64,000 nucleotides of DNA from CBDDDW01 sp965226805 (GCA_965226805.1 CBDDDW010000004.1:1-64000), one strand, 5' to 3'; positions 8,659-18,509 are shown, counted from the stretch's first letter. The notes: generated by a model from the sequence alone, not told the origin. Numbers and translations are program-made.

Positions 8659-8857
8659 GCCACCTTCCCCTTCATGTCCGCCGACTCTACTGCTTTCCTT
8701 GATACACTAGACCGATATTTCCCAGATGGAATCCAGTGCTTTCATAAACACACCATCCTGAGACAGTCCAGACTATAAGATCGCCTGCTGAAGTTGTCAA
8801 CTGCCACCAACCGCGCTAATATCACTTCATCTAGAGAAACAGGGTCTCCAAACCACT
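8659..8857. other. Intergenic region before the IS1380 element
   Basis: No gene or clear regulatory signal is visible. The segment presumably carries the promoter of the minus-strand isochorismatase-like gene. Confidence 0.3.
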
Positions 8858-10467
8858 GGGAAAGGCTCTAAACGGATTATTCAGACCGAACCTCACGCTG
8901 CAAGTCGCGCACCTTGCTCAGGGCAGCCTCGATATGATCACGATTCCCTAACAGACACATGCTCCTATCCAGGATTGAAACGAAGTCTCCCTATCCGCTC
9001 CAGCATTTCATCGAACATCTCCCTGGTCACCATCACCTCGGCAAGCTGGAACACAAGCCTCCTCGCATGACGCACCAGTCGCCCGCCTATCTTGATGAGT
9101 CTCGTCTGAATACTTGTCAGGGACCAGCTCTTTATCGCTTCTGGCAGAGCCAGCCTTCTGAAGAAGTTGCCCAGATTGTATGCCAGGATGAATAGCCACA
9201 GCCTCACCTGATTAGCCACGAACTTATGGCACGAGAGCCGAGTCCAATTGAGGGCGTATTTCCCCTCTTTAATCCACTGCTCTGCTGTGCCTCTGCCATT
9301 GTAGAAGCTGACTAGTCCCTTCGTTGGATAGCTCAGGTTGGTTACGATGAAGCCTACTCTTGGGAACAGTTCTCCCTGATGCCACTCCACCTTGGCCACT
9401 ACTCTTCGAGGAACATTCCAACTCTGGGCCTGATAAACGAAGTCGTGATACGAGACGATGGGCTTTTGAGAGGGCCACTCGGTAGGCCGTACCAACAGGT
9501 GAGCTATTTCCTTCTGAAGCACTTCGTTCGCCGGAAGCCTTATGGCGTAGCCGATATGCCTTGTCTCCAGGTACTCGTAAATCTCAGGCTTGGCAAAAGC
9601 AGCGTCTGCTCGAAACAGCAGCCTCACCGCCAGCTTCAGGTAGCGCTCGACGATGGGATTGATGAACTCCTTCCAGCCATCGGCGCTGTGGACGTTGCCT
9701 GGTCTGAGAACCGCCCCTTCGCAATCTCCAAACTGGTTGAAGCAGAACAAGGGGTGATAGCACATGCATCCAAAGTGGCCGTTGTAGGCTGCTTCCTCCT
9801 GCTCGCCATGCACCGGACTCTCCGAACTGTCGATGTCCAGGATGATACGCCTGTGTACGGTCTTGGCTAATGCACGTTTTATCCATTCGACATTCAGCCG
9901 CTCAATGCCCTTGAGGTTTTCCTTTTGTGTCAGCAACTCCGTCTCGAACCTACCCATCTCGCTGGTGCTGGCCGCGTTCCTGTCAGGGCCTTTCCAGCCT
10001 ACCACTACTCTCAGGGCTGGGTCTTGGGAAAGGCGGTCGGCATCATTGGTGTCGTCGTATCCAGCGAGGCGGCTGTAGACTGACTGTCTCAGCAGTGGGA
10101 TTAGCTGATGCAGGATGTTTTTGCCCGTTCGACTCTCTTTGAGGAATTCGTCGGCAGAGTCGGTCAGGCTTAGGGCGTCATCAAGCTCTCTGCACGCCAG
10201 CAGTCCTGCGTCTGAGGTGATGGTAGCACCGCGAAACTCCACGCGAACTTTGGAGTCAAAGTCGAGCTTGAGAGGGGTCTTTTCGTCGTCACCCATAAGG
10301 TGCCTCCAACACGATTACGTAATCAGAAGCCAGAACCTATATTCATGGGTGTATTATAATGTATAGACTCCCATTATATCCGTTTAGTAATCAGAATATT
10401 CATAGTAATCACAGGAACGCCAATCACCACTTGGGTCTATCTGGGAAATCCAGGTTTAGGGCGCTTT
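8858..10467 (-). mobile_element. IS1380-family insertion sequence
   Basis: One transposase gene lies between imperfect inverted repeats: GGGAAAGGCTCTAAAC at 8858-8873, and on the inverted right end AAAGCGCCCTAAAC ending at 10467. Both ends are flanked by CACT (8854-8857 and 10468-10471), a plausible 4-bp target duplication. The length of about 1.6 kb suits the family. The boundaries are inferred from these short matches. Confidence 0.6.
8965..10296 (-). CDS. IS1380-family transposase
   Basis: 443 residues with the family order: N-terminal VEFRGATITSDAGLLACRELDDAL, the IILDIDSSESPVHGEQEEAAYNGHFG region (first Asp), the RADAAFAKPEIYEYLE region (second Asp), and the C-terminal GRGTAEQWIKEGKYAL (Glu). 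These are the DDE_Tnp_1-type hallmarks of IS1380. The frame is complete. The protein catalyses cut-and-paste movement of the flanking element. The start at 10296 has AAGGTG-like sequence upstream. No passenger gene is present. Confidence 0.9.
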   Translation of the reverse strand: MGDDEKTPLKLDFDSKVRVEFRGATITSDAGLLACRELDDALSLTDSADEFLKESRTGKNILHQLIPLLRQSVYSRLAGYDDTNDADRLSQDPALRVVVGWKGPDRNAASTSEMGRFETELLTQKENLKGIERLNVEWIKRALAKTVHRRIILDIDSSESPVHGEQEEAAYNGHFGCMCYHPLFCFNQFGDCEGAVLRPGNVHSADGWKEFINPIVERYLKLAVRLLFRADAAFAKPEIYEYLETRHIGYAIRLPANEVLQKEIAHLLVRPTEWPSQKPIVSYHDFVYQAQSWNVPRRVVAKVEWHQGELFPRVGFIVTNLSYPTKGLVSFYNGRGTAEQWIKEGKYALNWTRLSCHKFVANQVRLWLFILAYNLGNFFRRLALPEAIKSWSLTSIQTRLIKIGGRLVRHARRLVFQLAEVMVTREMFDEMLERIGRLRFNPG

Positions 10468-10471
10468 CACT

Positions 10472-10657
10472 ACGCGGACGAAGGAACGAGTCTGTTCGCT
10501 CCGCTCCTCAGCGGCCCTGGCCCTGTAGACATCTAACTGAGATGCATCTGCTCCTTTCAGTGAGTTTGTTACCTTCACTTTAGGAGAGCACACCACTTCC
10601 ACCTGATTTTACCATCGCACCAGCTGCGACGACCAGCGCGTGTACTCGTCCAGTAGA
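10472..10657. other. Spacer between two insertion sequences
   Basis: About 190 bp between the IS1380 and IS481-like elements. It includes CTGTTCGCTCCGCTCCTCAG-like sequence resembling the dispersed repeats of this genome. No gene is seen. Confidence 0.35.
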
Positions 10658-11748
10658 TTAGTGACACTTGACCTCCTTCAGGGTGGGATGTGATATGGTG
10701 GAAGTGTATGGGGAAGACGGGACGCCGGGTGATATGCCCGCCGTTCCGTTTTCTTTGTCCGGTGGGTGATCCAAGAGCCAGCGCTGCCAGAACGCCCAGG
10801 GGGTTAGGTACCCCAGTGCCTGATGGGGACGCACAGTATTGTAGATACGTTCCCAGGCCAGCAGCTCCCGGTTGAGGGGAGCCACTTCCAGGGAGAAGTC
10901 GTTGACCTCATAGAACTCTTCTGTATGGGTGCGTTGGGCCCGCTCCACACAGCCGTTGAGCTTGGGGGATCGGGGTGGCAGCACAAAGAGCTTCAGTTCC
11001 CGGCGCTGGCATTCCATCTCAAAGGCCGCCTGGAACTCAGAGCCACCATCCACTTGGATGGCCCTTATAGGGAAGGGCATCCGCTCCAGGAGGCGCTCCA
11101 AGAAGCCCGCCGCCGTGGTAGCAGTGGCTCTGGTGTGGGCTTCCACCACATCCCAGCGGGAGACCACATCGCGGGCAGTGAAGTGCTTCAGGACCATCCC
11201 AGGCAGTGGGCGTATATCCAGAGTGTCCACCTGAACTAAGTCTCCCGGCTTCTTTACCTCATATCCTTTGGGCTTGCGCACGGCGTAGGTACGACGCCAA
11301 GCCGCTTACGGGTGGGAATACCATTGCGGAGCGGCTCCTTGAGCACCCCACGGGCCTTCAGGTGGCTCAGGATACGTCCCACCATGGAGGTGGACACCTC
11401 CCAGCCCCTCTCCCTTAGCAGCACTGCCAACTTGTCTTTCCCCCACCTTGGATACTGCTCTCTCAGATGTAACACTGCTAGAGCCAGCTCCCGAGACCAG
11501 CTAGGCCGACGTAGCCGCTTGGGCTTATGGGAACGCTCTTCCAGGCTGCTGAGATCCCTGGAGTTGTACCGTCCCTTCCACCGATAAAAGGTCTGCCGGC
11601 TGATGCCAAAGTAGCGACAGGTCAATGCGGCGTTTCTATAGGTGCGGTAATGGTCCATCCACTTCAATCTGGCCTTGGCCATCCTGCTGATCCCCTGCAC
11701 CCTGCTTATACCTTTGGTACCTGTTCCTCTCGTTCCTACTATCTTCAT
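10658..11748 (-). pseudogene. IS481-type transposase, frameshifted
   Basis: The first part, from ATG 11748 to a stop at 11254, has two helix-turn-helix segments (LTCRYFGISRQTFYRWKGRY; REQYPRWGKDKLAVLLRERG). The second part, from about 11318 to 10658, carries the rve core: QVDTLDIRP (D), IQVDGGSEF (D), LNGCVERAQRTHTEEFY (E) and YNTVRPHQALGYLTP. The family-like join RRTYAVRKPKGYEV lies in the -1 frame, so one base is missing near 11300. In the overlap a CCCAAAG heptamer (11266-11272) sits in the phase needed for -1 slippage. Confidence 0.8.
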
Positions 11749-11772
11749 GATGACACTATTCTAAGTGTCACT
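10660..11772 (-). mobile_element. IS481-like insertion sequence
   Basis: Inverted ends AGTGACACTTGAC at 10660 and, inverted, AGTGACACTTAGA ending at 11772 flank the split transposase gene. The stop codon of the second reading frame lies inside the left repeat. The length is about 1.1 kb. No target duplication is visible. Confidence 0.7.
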
Positions 11773-11957
11773 CATCATTATGAACGAGATCAGCCCTCCC
11801 CTATTGGAGCGTGAATGACGGGCCACAATGGACCTTCCCAACCTAGGACGGAGACCGGATTTTATTTGCTCGGTCTTGAGTTGTTACCCAGAGAATGCTA
11901 CCCTAGGCTAAGACGCATTCGTAGAGAGACACCCACTTTCTCTTGGATAACGTCACG
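11773..11957. other. Intergenic region before the TolB-like gene
   Basis: No gene is visible in these 185 bp. They separate the IS481-like element from the propeller gene and must contain its promoter, but I see no clear -35/-10 pair. Confidence 0.3.
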
Positions 11958-13298
11958 ATGAACCGAGTAAGTAGCAAAGGTTTCACTGTCGTCTCCAGCG
12001 TGGCAATCGGAGCCATCCTCCTCTCTGTCGGCATCGCCCTAGGCCAGAGCGTCATCACTAGAGACCAACCCGCGTTAGTGTCTGTCATTGGGCAGCTTAG
12101 CATCCACGAGACCCTGGTGCTATACCCCGACCTGAACGGCCAGCCGGACCTGGCTAACCCGCTAGGACCCAACGCCGTCCTTGATTTTGGGGACGTGGAG
12201 CTGGATGCCTTCGGGAATATCGCAGGAGGACCACCGCGGATCCCGATTTACATACTCAACAACGCGGGCTCGGACATAACGCTGACCGTCGAGGCGTCCG
12301 GGGACGGCCCGGAGCCGATGATCGAGGTCCTGTTCGGGCCTAGAGGCGGGGAAATCACGCCTGCCCCCGACAATGCCACGAGCATCCTGATGGGCCAGAT
12401 ACTGACCGCCGACCTGGGAATGCAGTTTACAGCGACCCCAGGGACGGGTGACGTTAACTTCGTCGTGAACTTCATAGCTGAATCCGAACCCGCTGGACCC
12501 TCCGGCATAGTGTTTTCTTCCGACAGAGACGGCAACCAGGAGATTTATGTGATGGACGCGGACGGCTCCAACCCGATACGCCTGACCGAAAATCTAGCCA
12601 GGGACCAAGCTCCCGTTTGGTCCCCCGATGGCAACCGGATAGCTTTTCAGTCCGATCGGGACGGCGGATGGCAGATATATGTTATGGACTCAGATGGATC
12701 TGGCCAGACCCGGCTTACAGCGGGCGGAGAGAATCTCTGGTTAACCTGGTCTCCCGACGGGACTAAGCTAGCTTTCAACTCGGACCGAGAGGGTAACTCT
12801 CAGATATATGTAACCGATGACGACGGCTCTAACGTGACGCGCCTCACGAACAATGTCTATGACAATACGCAACCTGACTGGTCTCCGGACGGCCTTAGAA
12901 TTGCTTTCAGATCCAATAGGTCAGGCGACGCGCGAATCTACGTGATGGACACCAACGGATCCAATCAAGTTCTCCTCACGTCCACCGGCGGCCTTAACGC
13001 CGATCCCGACTGGTCTCCGGACGGGGGCTTGATCGCGTTTCGTTCGAATCGAGATGGCAACGAAGAGATGTACGTCATGAATGCCGACGGCTCGAACAAC
13101 GTTAGGCTAACAAATCATTCGGCTCCCGATGGTTATCCGGCATGGTCCCCGAGTGGCGGATTGATAGCGTTCCAATCCGGTCGGGGCGAGAATAATGAGT
13201 TATACAGGATGGACGCCGACGGCTCCAACCTTACGCGGCTCACTAATCACCCAGCGAACGATGGGTATCCCAGCTGGTCACCCAGCGTGGGCCCATAA
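11958..13298 (+). CDS. Secreted TolB-like six-repeat beta-propeller (PD40)
   Basis: About 446 residues. An N-terminal hydrophobic segment (FTVVSSVAIGAILLSVGIALGQ) serves as signal or anchor. Residues about 40-180 form a beta-rich domain of unknown type. Six PD40 repeats follow, each with WSPDG-x-IAF-x-S-x-RDG...IYVMDADGSN-x-x-RLT, giving a TolB-type propeller. Such proteins are exported and bind proteins or sugars; an enzymatic role is not shown. The ATG at 11958 is preferred over an upstream TTG at 11943, though neither has a strong ribosome site. It ends 10 bp from the convergent carB stop. Confidence 0.8.
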   Translation: MNRVSSKGFTVVSSVAIGAILLSVGIALGQSVITRDQPALVSVIGQLSIHETLVLYPDLNGQPDLANPLGPNAVLDFGDVELDAFGNIAGGPPRIPIYILNNAGSDITLTVEASGDGPEPMIEVLFGPRGGEITPAPDNATSILMGQILTADLGMQFTATPGTGDVNFVVNFIAESEPAGPSGIVFSSDRDGNQEIYVMDADGSNPIRLTENLARDQAPVWSPDGNRIAFQSDRDGGWQIYVMDSDGSGQTRLTAGGENLWLTWSPDGTKLAFNSDREGNSQIYVTDDDGSNVTRLTNNVYDNTQPDWSPDGLRIAFRSNRSGDARIYVMDTNGSNQVLLTSTGGLNADPDWSPDGGLIAFRSNRDGNEEMYVMNADGSNNVRLTNHSAPDGYPAWSPSGGLIAFQSGRGENNELYRMDADGSNLTRLTNHPANDGYPSWSPSVGP

Positions 13299-13308
13299 GA
13301 GCTCACGG

Positions 13309-16300
13309 CTACCGCCCGTCCAGGTACTCGTCGCTGCGCTTTATGGTGTAGGCGCCGCTGGGGCCCGTGAGCAGGCTCTCCACGGCGGCCCTGGCGGTGT
13401 CCAGGGAGGTGAAGCAGGGGATGCGCCGCTCAGCCGCGGCTCTTCGTATCTGAAACCCATCTCTGATGGCGGTGGTTACCTCTGACACGGTGTTCACTAC
13501 GCCGTTCACCAGCCCGCCGTCAATTACGTCGACCACGTTGGGGTGGCCTTCGCTCAGCTTCTTGGTTATCATGGTCACCGGCGCGCCCATAGCCTCGATC
13601 ATAGCCGCCGTCCCTTCGGTAGCGTAGAGCTTGATCCCCGCTTGGAGCAGCTCCCTGATAAGCGGCGCGGACTCGGCCTTCTCTTTGTCGGCAATGCTCA
13701 TCAGTACGGCGCCTCCCGGCTTCAAGGTCAGGTCGGCTGCCATGAGGGCCTTGGCCAGCGCCGAAGGGAAATCGTGGTCCACACCCATGACCTCCCCGGT
13801 GGACTTCATCTCGGGCCCCAGGTACCAGTCAACACCCGTGAGCTTGGACATGGAGAAAACGGGCGCCTTGATGCCCACTAAGTTTTGCCTTTTCCACAGG
13901 CCGCCGGGGTACCCCATCTCCTCCAGCGTTCTCCCGAGCATGATCCGAGTGGCCAGGTTGACCACCGGGACCCCTGTCACCTTGGATATGAAGGGAATGG
14001 TGCGGCTGGCCCTCGGATTCACCTCCAGCACGTACACGGAAGTCTCGTGGGAGTTATCCATACTTAGCCGTGGGCTCCTGTAAGGCGGCCCTCCCAGGAT
14101 TACGAACTGCACGTTCAGCAGGCCTCTTGCCCCGAGCCCCAGGCCGATGCGGGTGGCGTAGTCCACGATGGTGTTGACCTCAGCGTCGGTCAGATTCAGG
14201 CCCGGGTAGATGGCCATGGAGTCACCGCTGTGGACCCCCGCCCGCTCGATGTGCTCCATGATCCCTGGGATCAACACCTGCCGGCCGTCGCAGATCGCAT
14301 CCACCTCACACTCCTTGCCCTCCATGTACTTGTCTATCAGCACCGGCCTGCCCTGGCCTACTTCGACGGCCAAGGTCAGGTAGTGGATGAGCTCGGTGGC
14401 GTTCTGCACTATCTCCATGGCCCGGCCGCCCAGCACGTAGCTTGGGCGGACGACTACCGGATAGGAGATATCCTCGGTTACCCTTAGCGCTTCCTCTACG
14501 GAGGTAACGGCGGCGCCCGGGGGCTGAGGAATCCCCAGCCTCGCGAGGAATTCCTCGAACCTCTGCCGGTCGGAGGCTATGTCTATGGCTTCGGCTCCCG
14601 ATCCCAGAAGGGGCATGCCTGCCCGAGCGAGGCTCTGGGAGAGGTCGATGGCCGTCTGGCCACCGAACTGCACCACCGACGGCGGTGGATAGTCGCCCTC
14701 GGTCTCGTTCTCAATGATGTCCCGCAGGCTCTCTTCGTCCAGGGGCTCGAAATACAAGCGGTGGCTGGTATCGAAGTCCGTAGAGACCGTCTCGGGGTTG
14801 GAGTTGACCAATATGCTCTTCACCCCCTCATCCCGGAGGGCCCAGGCGGCGTGGACGCTACAGTAATCGAACTCGATGCCCTGCCCTATTCGTATAGGAC
14901 CGCTGCCCACGACGATAGCCTTGGGTCCCTCTAGAGGAGGCGCCTCGTTCTCGTCCTCGTATGTGCTGTAGTAGTAGGGTGTTGCCGCTTCGAACTCAGC
15001 GGCGCAGGTGTCCACCATCTTATACACGGGGCGAATACCCCACGACTGCCGGAGGTTCCTCACCTGCTCCGGGAGCATGTCAGAAAGGACCCCCACCTGC
15101 TCGTCTGAGAAGCCCAGCCGCTTCGCGCCACGAATCAGGTCTGGTGTTACAGACTCTGAGAGCAACCGGTTTTCCATGTCCACGGTCCGTTTGAGGGCAT
15201 GGATGAACCACGGGTCTATCAGGGTCCGCCGGACGATCTCCCCTGGAGTCATTCCACGCCGGAGGGCATAAACAATGGTCCACAGCCGGAAATCCGTGGG
15301 TTGGAACGGTTCAGATTGGGAAAGCAGGTCTTCCTCTCGCCTCCAGGCCGGGTCCTCCCACAGGAGAGACTTCCCACCCAGCTCCAGGGAGCGTACCGCC
15401 TTCTGGAGGGCCGCTTCGAAGCAGCGGTCGATGGACATAACCTCCCCGGTGGCCTTCATCTGAGTCGTTAAGGTCCTGTCTCCCGCCGAGAATTTGTCGA
15501 AGGGCCACCTGGGTATTTTCACAACGCAGTAGTCTAGGGCCGGCTCAAAGGCGGCCAGCGTCTTTTTGGTTACTGCGTTGGGTATCTCGTCCAGCCTCTT
15601 CCCCACGGCAATCTTGGCGGCCACGCGGGCTATCGGGTATCCGGTCGCCTTGCTGGCCAGGGCGGAGCTGCGGCTTACCCTTGGGTTGACCTCTATGACG
15701 TAGTAAGGGGCGTCCGGATCCCAGTTGCTGCCTATGGCCCCGGCCACCTCAGGGTGGGGAGGGCTCGCGAACTGGATGTTGCAGCCACCCTCGATGCCCA
15801 ACGCCCGTATTATCCTCAGACTGGCGGAGCGAAGCATCTGATACTCTTTATCGGTCAGACTCTGGCTAGGAGCCACGACGATGCTGTCGCCCGTGTGGAC
15901 ACCCATGGGGTCCATGTTCTCCATGTTGCAAACGGTGATGCAGTTGTCAGCCCCGTCCCGCATCACCTCGTACTCGATCTCCTTCCATCCCACCAGGGAG
16001 CGTTCCACGAGTACTTGGTGAATGGGGCTCGCCGCGAGTCCGCCGCTGACTATGGAGTGAAACTCCTCCTCGGTATGGGCGAGCCCGCCACCGGTGCCGC
16101 CCAGGGTGTACGCCGGTCGAACTACCAACGGCAACCCCATCTGTTCGGCGGCGCCCCGGGCCTCATCCATTGACGAGACGGTCACGCTCGGAGGCACGGG
16201 CTCTCCTATTTTGGAAAGAAGTCTGCGGAATAGCTCCCTGTCTTCGGCGTTGCGTATCGTCTCCAGCGAAGTTCCTAGTAGAGCGACGTTGTACTTGTCC

Positions 16301-16617
16301 AGCAGGCCCGCATCGGCCATGTCCACTGCCAGGTTCAGCCCAGTCTGTCCGCCGAGGGTTGCCAGGATACCGTCGGGACGCTCCCTGTCGATGATGCTGT
16401 CCATCACGCCGACGGTCAGGGGCTCGATGTATACCATGTCAGCCACGCCCTGGTCGGTCATGATAGTCGCGGGGTTGGAGTTGACGAGGACTGTGGTAAC
16501 GCCCTCTTCCCTCAGGGCTTTGCATGCCTGAGTTCCGGCGTAGTCGAACTCGGCGGCCTGGCCGATCACTATGGGGCCAGACCCGATGACTAGGACCTTG
16601 CTTGGCTTGGCAGCCAT
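13309..16617 (-). CDS. carB: Carbamoyl-phosphate synthase large subunit
   Basis: 1102 residues. There are two ATP-grasp synthetase halves, each opening with the duplicated motif (VLVIGSGPIVIGQAAEFDY near 8; AIVVGSGPIRIGQGIEFDY near 565). A C-terminal MGS-like allosteric domain follows (LYATEGTAAMIEAMG...VVDVIDGG). It makes carbamoyl phosphate from bicarbonate, ATP and the ammonia channelled from CarA, for pyrimidines and arginine. GAGGAGAG precedes the ATG. It is the last gene of the pyrR-led operon, 93 bp after an unknown gene, and converges on the TolB-like gene with no obvious terminator. Confidence 0.97.
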   Translation of the reverse strand: MAAKPSKVLVIGSGPIVIGQAAEFDYAGTQACKALREEGVTTVLVNSNPATIMTDQGVADMVYIEPLTVGVMDSIIDRERPDGILATLGGQTGLNLAVDMADAGLLDKYNVALLGTSLETIRNAEDRELFRRLLSKIGEPVPPSVTVSSMDEARGAAEQMGLPLVVRPAYTLGGTGGGLAHTEEEFHSIVSGGLAASPIHQVLVERSLVGWKEIEYEVMRDGADNCITVCNMENMDPMGVHTGDSIVVAPSQSLTDKEYQMLRSASLRIIRALGIEGGCNIQFASPPHPEVAGAIGSNWDPDAPYYVIEVNPRVSRSSALASKATGYPIARVAAKIAVGKRLDEIPNAVTKKTLAAFEPALDYCVVKIPRWPFDKFSAGDRTLTTQMKATGEVMSIDRCFEAALQKAVRSLELGGKSLLWEDPAWRREEDLLSQSEPFQPTDFRLWTIVYALRRGMTPGEIVRRTLIDPWFIHALKRTVDMENRLLSESVTPDLIRGAKRLGFSDEQVGVLSDMLPEQVRNLRQSWGIRPVYKMVDTCAAEFEAATPYYYSTYEDENEAPPLEGPKAIVVGSGPIRIGQGIEFDYCSVHAAWALRDEGVKSILVNSNPETVSTDFDTSHRLYFEPLDEESLRDIIENETEGDYPPPSVVQFGGQTAIDLSQSLARAGMPLLGSGAEAIDIASDRQRFEEFLARLGIPQPPGAAVTSVEEALRVTEDISYPVVVRPSYVLGGRAMEIVQNATELIHYLTLAVEVGQGRPVLIDKYMEGKECEVDAICDGRQVLIPGIMEHIERAGVHSGDSMAIYPGLNLTDAEVNTIVDYATRIGLGLGARGLLNVQFVILGGPPYRSPRLSMDNSHETSVYVLEVNPRASRTIPFISKVTGVPVVNLATRIMLGRTLEEMGYPGGLWKRQNLVGIKAPVFSMSKLTGVDWYLGPEMKSTGEVMGVDHDFPSALAKALMAADLTLKPGGAVLMSIADKEKAESAPLIRELLQAGIKLYATEGTAAMIEAMGAPVTMITKKLSEGHPNVVDVIDGGLVNGVVNTVSEVTTAIRDGFQIRRAAAERRIPCFTSLDTARAAVESLLTGPSGAYTIKRSDEYLDGR

Positions 16618-16710
16618 CCACTCTCCTCGTGCAGCTAGGTGACTGGTTTTCTATGTACCCGCCACCCTGTCCACTTTGACGGATGTGCCGTCACTTGCCG
16701 AGCAGGTGGA

Positions 16711-17127
16711 TTAGAGGGCGGGTATAGCTCCCGGCAGACCGATGTAGCCCCTGGCCTTAAGAGCATTGACCATCTGGAAAACAAAGTTGGCGAAGAAGCG
16801 GCCCTCTTCGCCAAAGGCCAGGGCCTGTTCTTCGCGCCAAGGGTCTCGTGGGACTATCTTCAGGCTGACTGAGCCGCCTTTCAGGCAATTTAACTCGATG
16901 AGGCCAATTCTAGGTGGAAACGTTGTGGTTGTTCGGCTGGTGTCGATCAGATTGACCAGTATGCGCCAGGACGCCCCCAAGACGCCGCTCAGCGAGCATA
17001 TCTGGTAGCTATAGTTTCCGCAGCTGAATTTGGGCACCTCGTTGTCGAGTATGGAGAGGACCTCCCTCATGTCGGCTCGCAGATCCACCTCGGCGCCTTC
17101 TTCCAGAAGTACATATCCTAGGGACAT
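16711..17127 (-). CDS. Protein of unknown function between carA and carB
   Basis: 138 residues. The ATG at 17127 follows GGAGG by 6 nt and is preferred to an upstream in-frame start without a ribosome site. It begins MSLGYVLLEEGAEVDLRADMREV and ends with a hydrophobic helix-like FFANFVFQMVNALKARGYIGLPG. No domain is recognised, and there are no membrane segments or signal peptide. It lies in the pyrimidine operon, so it is co-transcribed with carA and carB. Insertion of an unrelated small gene at this point is unusual, and its job cannot be inferred. Confidence 0.65.
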   Translation of the reverse strand: MSLGYVLLEEGAEVDLRADMREVLSILDNEVPKFSCGNYSYQICSLSGVLGASWRILVNLIDTSRTTTTFPPRIGLIELNCLKGGSVSLKIVPRDPWREEQALAFGEEGRFFANFVFQMVNALKARGYIGLPGAIPAL

Positions 17128-17289
17128 TACGGACCTCCTGATCAATGGTATTCTGCCGGTCCTCTCCATCGCATGTCGCCGCATATTATGGATGACACAA
17201 TTCAATGCGATTTCCGAGCGTGGAGAAGAGCTATGGCGAGCCTACATTGTCCCAAGATCCGCCTTCAAGGTCTGGGTGGACCTCCTTTT

Positions 17290-18471
17290 TCAGCTTTTTG
17301 GAGTCGAATAGTCCAGTTGTGGGCAATCTAGCGCCATCTCGAGGAAGCTGTCGAATATGTATTCGTTGTCCAAGGGCCCAGGGGATGCCTCCGAGTGGTA
17401 CTGGATGGTGAGGAGAGGAAGATCGCGATGCCGGAGTCCCTCGACTGTGCCGTCGTTGAGATTCACGTGGGTCACCTCCAGCTCAGCCGGCAGTGAGTCC
17501 GCGTCCACGGTGTAGCCGTGGTTCTGGGCGGTTATGTAGACCCTCCCGCTGGCTACCTCTTTTACCGGGTGGTTCGCCCCTCTATGGCCAAACTTCAGCT
17601 TGAAGGTCGTGCATCCCAGGGCCCTGGCTATGACCTGATGTCCAAGGCAGATGCCCATTAGCGGGACCCGTCCGACGAGCCTTCGGGCGGTATCTACGGC
17701 GTATTCCAGCAGTGCCGGGTCGCCTGGCCCGGGCGAAAGCACGATCCCCGAAGGATTCATGGTCAGCATATCCTCCGCGGAGGTAGCGGCGGGCACAGCC
17801 GTGACGTGGAATCCCCTGGAGTGGAGCAGGCGAAGGATGTTGTACTTGACTCCCAAGTCCATGACCAAGATGCGGCGATCCGAGGCTTGAGAAGAGAGAG
17901 ACGCGTCGGAGCTTTCGGGCCAGTCGTATCTCTCGCTGGCTGTAACTCTCTTGACGAAGTCAACCTCGCCATACCTGGGCAGGGCCTTTAACCCGGCGAG
18001 AGCCGCCTCGGCGTCGCCACTGGAGCTGGAAGCTGCGACGGGTGTTGGAGCTCCGTCTTGCGTGGGGCCGGAGGAGATCAGCCCCATCATGACTCCTTGG
18101 GTGCGCAGGCGCCTTGTGATGGAACGCGTGTCTACTCCCTTGATGCCGGGAATTCCCTGAGAGGCGAGGAACTCATGGAGGGTCGACGTGCTGAGGCCGT
18201 GGCTTGGATAGTCGCAGAGCTCTCTGACCACGAAGCCCGCTACCTGGACACATTCTGACTCGTAATCCCGGAGATTGATGCCGTAATTGCCCACCAGGGG
18301 ATAGGTCAGCACCACGATCTGGCCCGCGTAGGAAGGGTCCGTGAGTGCCTCTTGGTACCCCGTCATGTTGGTGCTGAAGACCACCTCGCCGTGGCCCGGA
18401 GCCTCGGCCCCAAAGGCCTCGCCATGAAAGACAGCGCCGTCTTCCAGCGCCAAGTAGGCAGCCTTAGCCAT
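17290..18471 (-). CDS. carA: Carbamoyl-phosphate synthase small subunit
   Basis: 393 residues. The N-terminal CPSase domain (AYLALEDGAVFHGEAFG...VVFSTNMTGYQEALTDPSYAGQI) and the class-I glutamine amidotransferase domain are both present. The catalytic Cys is in GICLGHQ, and HGYTVD plus a late QYHSEASPGP supply the His-Glu pair. It hydrolyses glutamine and passes ammonia to CarB. The start ATG at 18471 has no good ribosome site of its own. A 13-codon reading frame behind GGAGGAG ends in TAA 5 nt past this ATG, which suggests coupled re-initiation. It lies 38 bp after pyrB. Confidence 0.96.
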   Translation of the reverse strand: MAKAAYLALEDGAVFHGEAFGAEAPGHGEVVFSTNMTGYQEALTDPSYAGQIVVLTYPLVGNYGINLRDYESECVQVAGFVVRELCDYPSHGLSTSTLHEFLASQGIPGIKGVDTRSITRRLRTQGVMMGLISSGPTQDGAPTPVAASSSSGDAEAALAGLKALPRYGEVDFVKRVTASERYDWPESSDASLSSQASDRRILVMDLGVKYNILRLLHSRGFHVTAVPAATSAEDMLTMNPSGIVLSPGPGDPALLEYAVDTARRLVGRVPLMGICLGHQVIARALGCTTFKLKFGHRGANHPVKEVASGRVYITAQNHGYTVDADSLPAELEVTHVNLNDGTVEGLRHRDLPLLTIQYHSEASPGPLDNEYIFDSFLEMALDCPQLDYSTPKS

Positions 18472-18505
18472 GGAAGACTCGGTAGTGGAGTGGAGTGACG
18501 TCCAT
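18464..18505 (-). CDS. Putative 13-codon leader peptide overlapping the carA start
   Basis: The ATG at 18505 lies 8 nt after GGAGGAG, which sits inside the last codons of pyrB. The product would be MDVTPLHYRVFHG, stopping at TAA (18464-18466) just beyond the carA ATG (ATGGCTAA). A terminating ribosome would be placed on the carA start. That it is translated is inference from the site and spacing only. Confidence 0.4.
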   Translation of the reverse strand: MDVTPLHYRVFHG

Positions 18506-18509
18506 AACC

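Noticed and set aside
10660..11772. Programmed frameshift as the normal expression mode of the IS481-like transposase
   Set aside because: Family-like protein sequence begins upstream of the slippery site in the second frame, so a deletion explains the break better.
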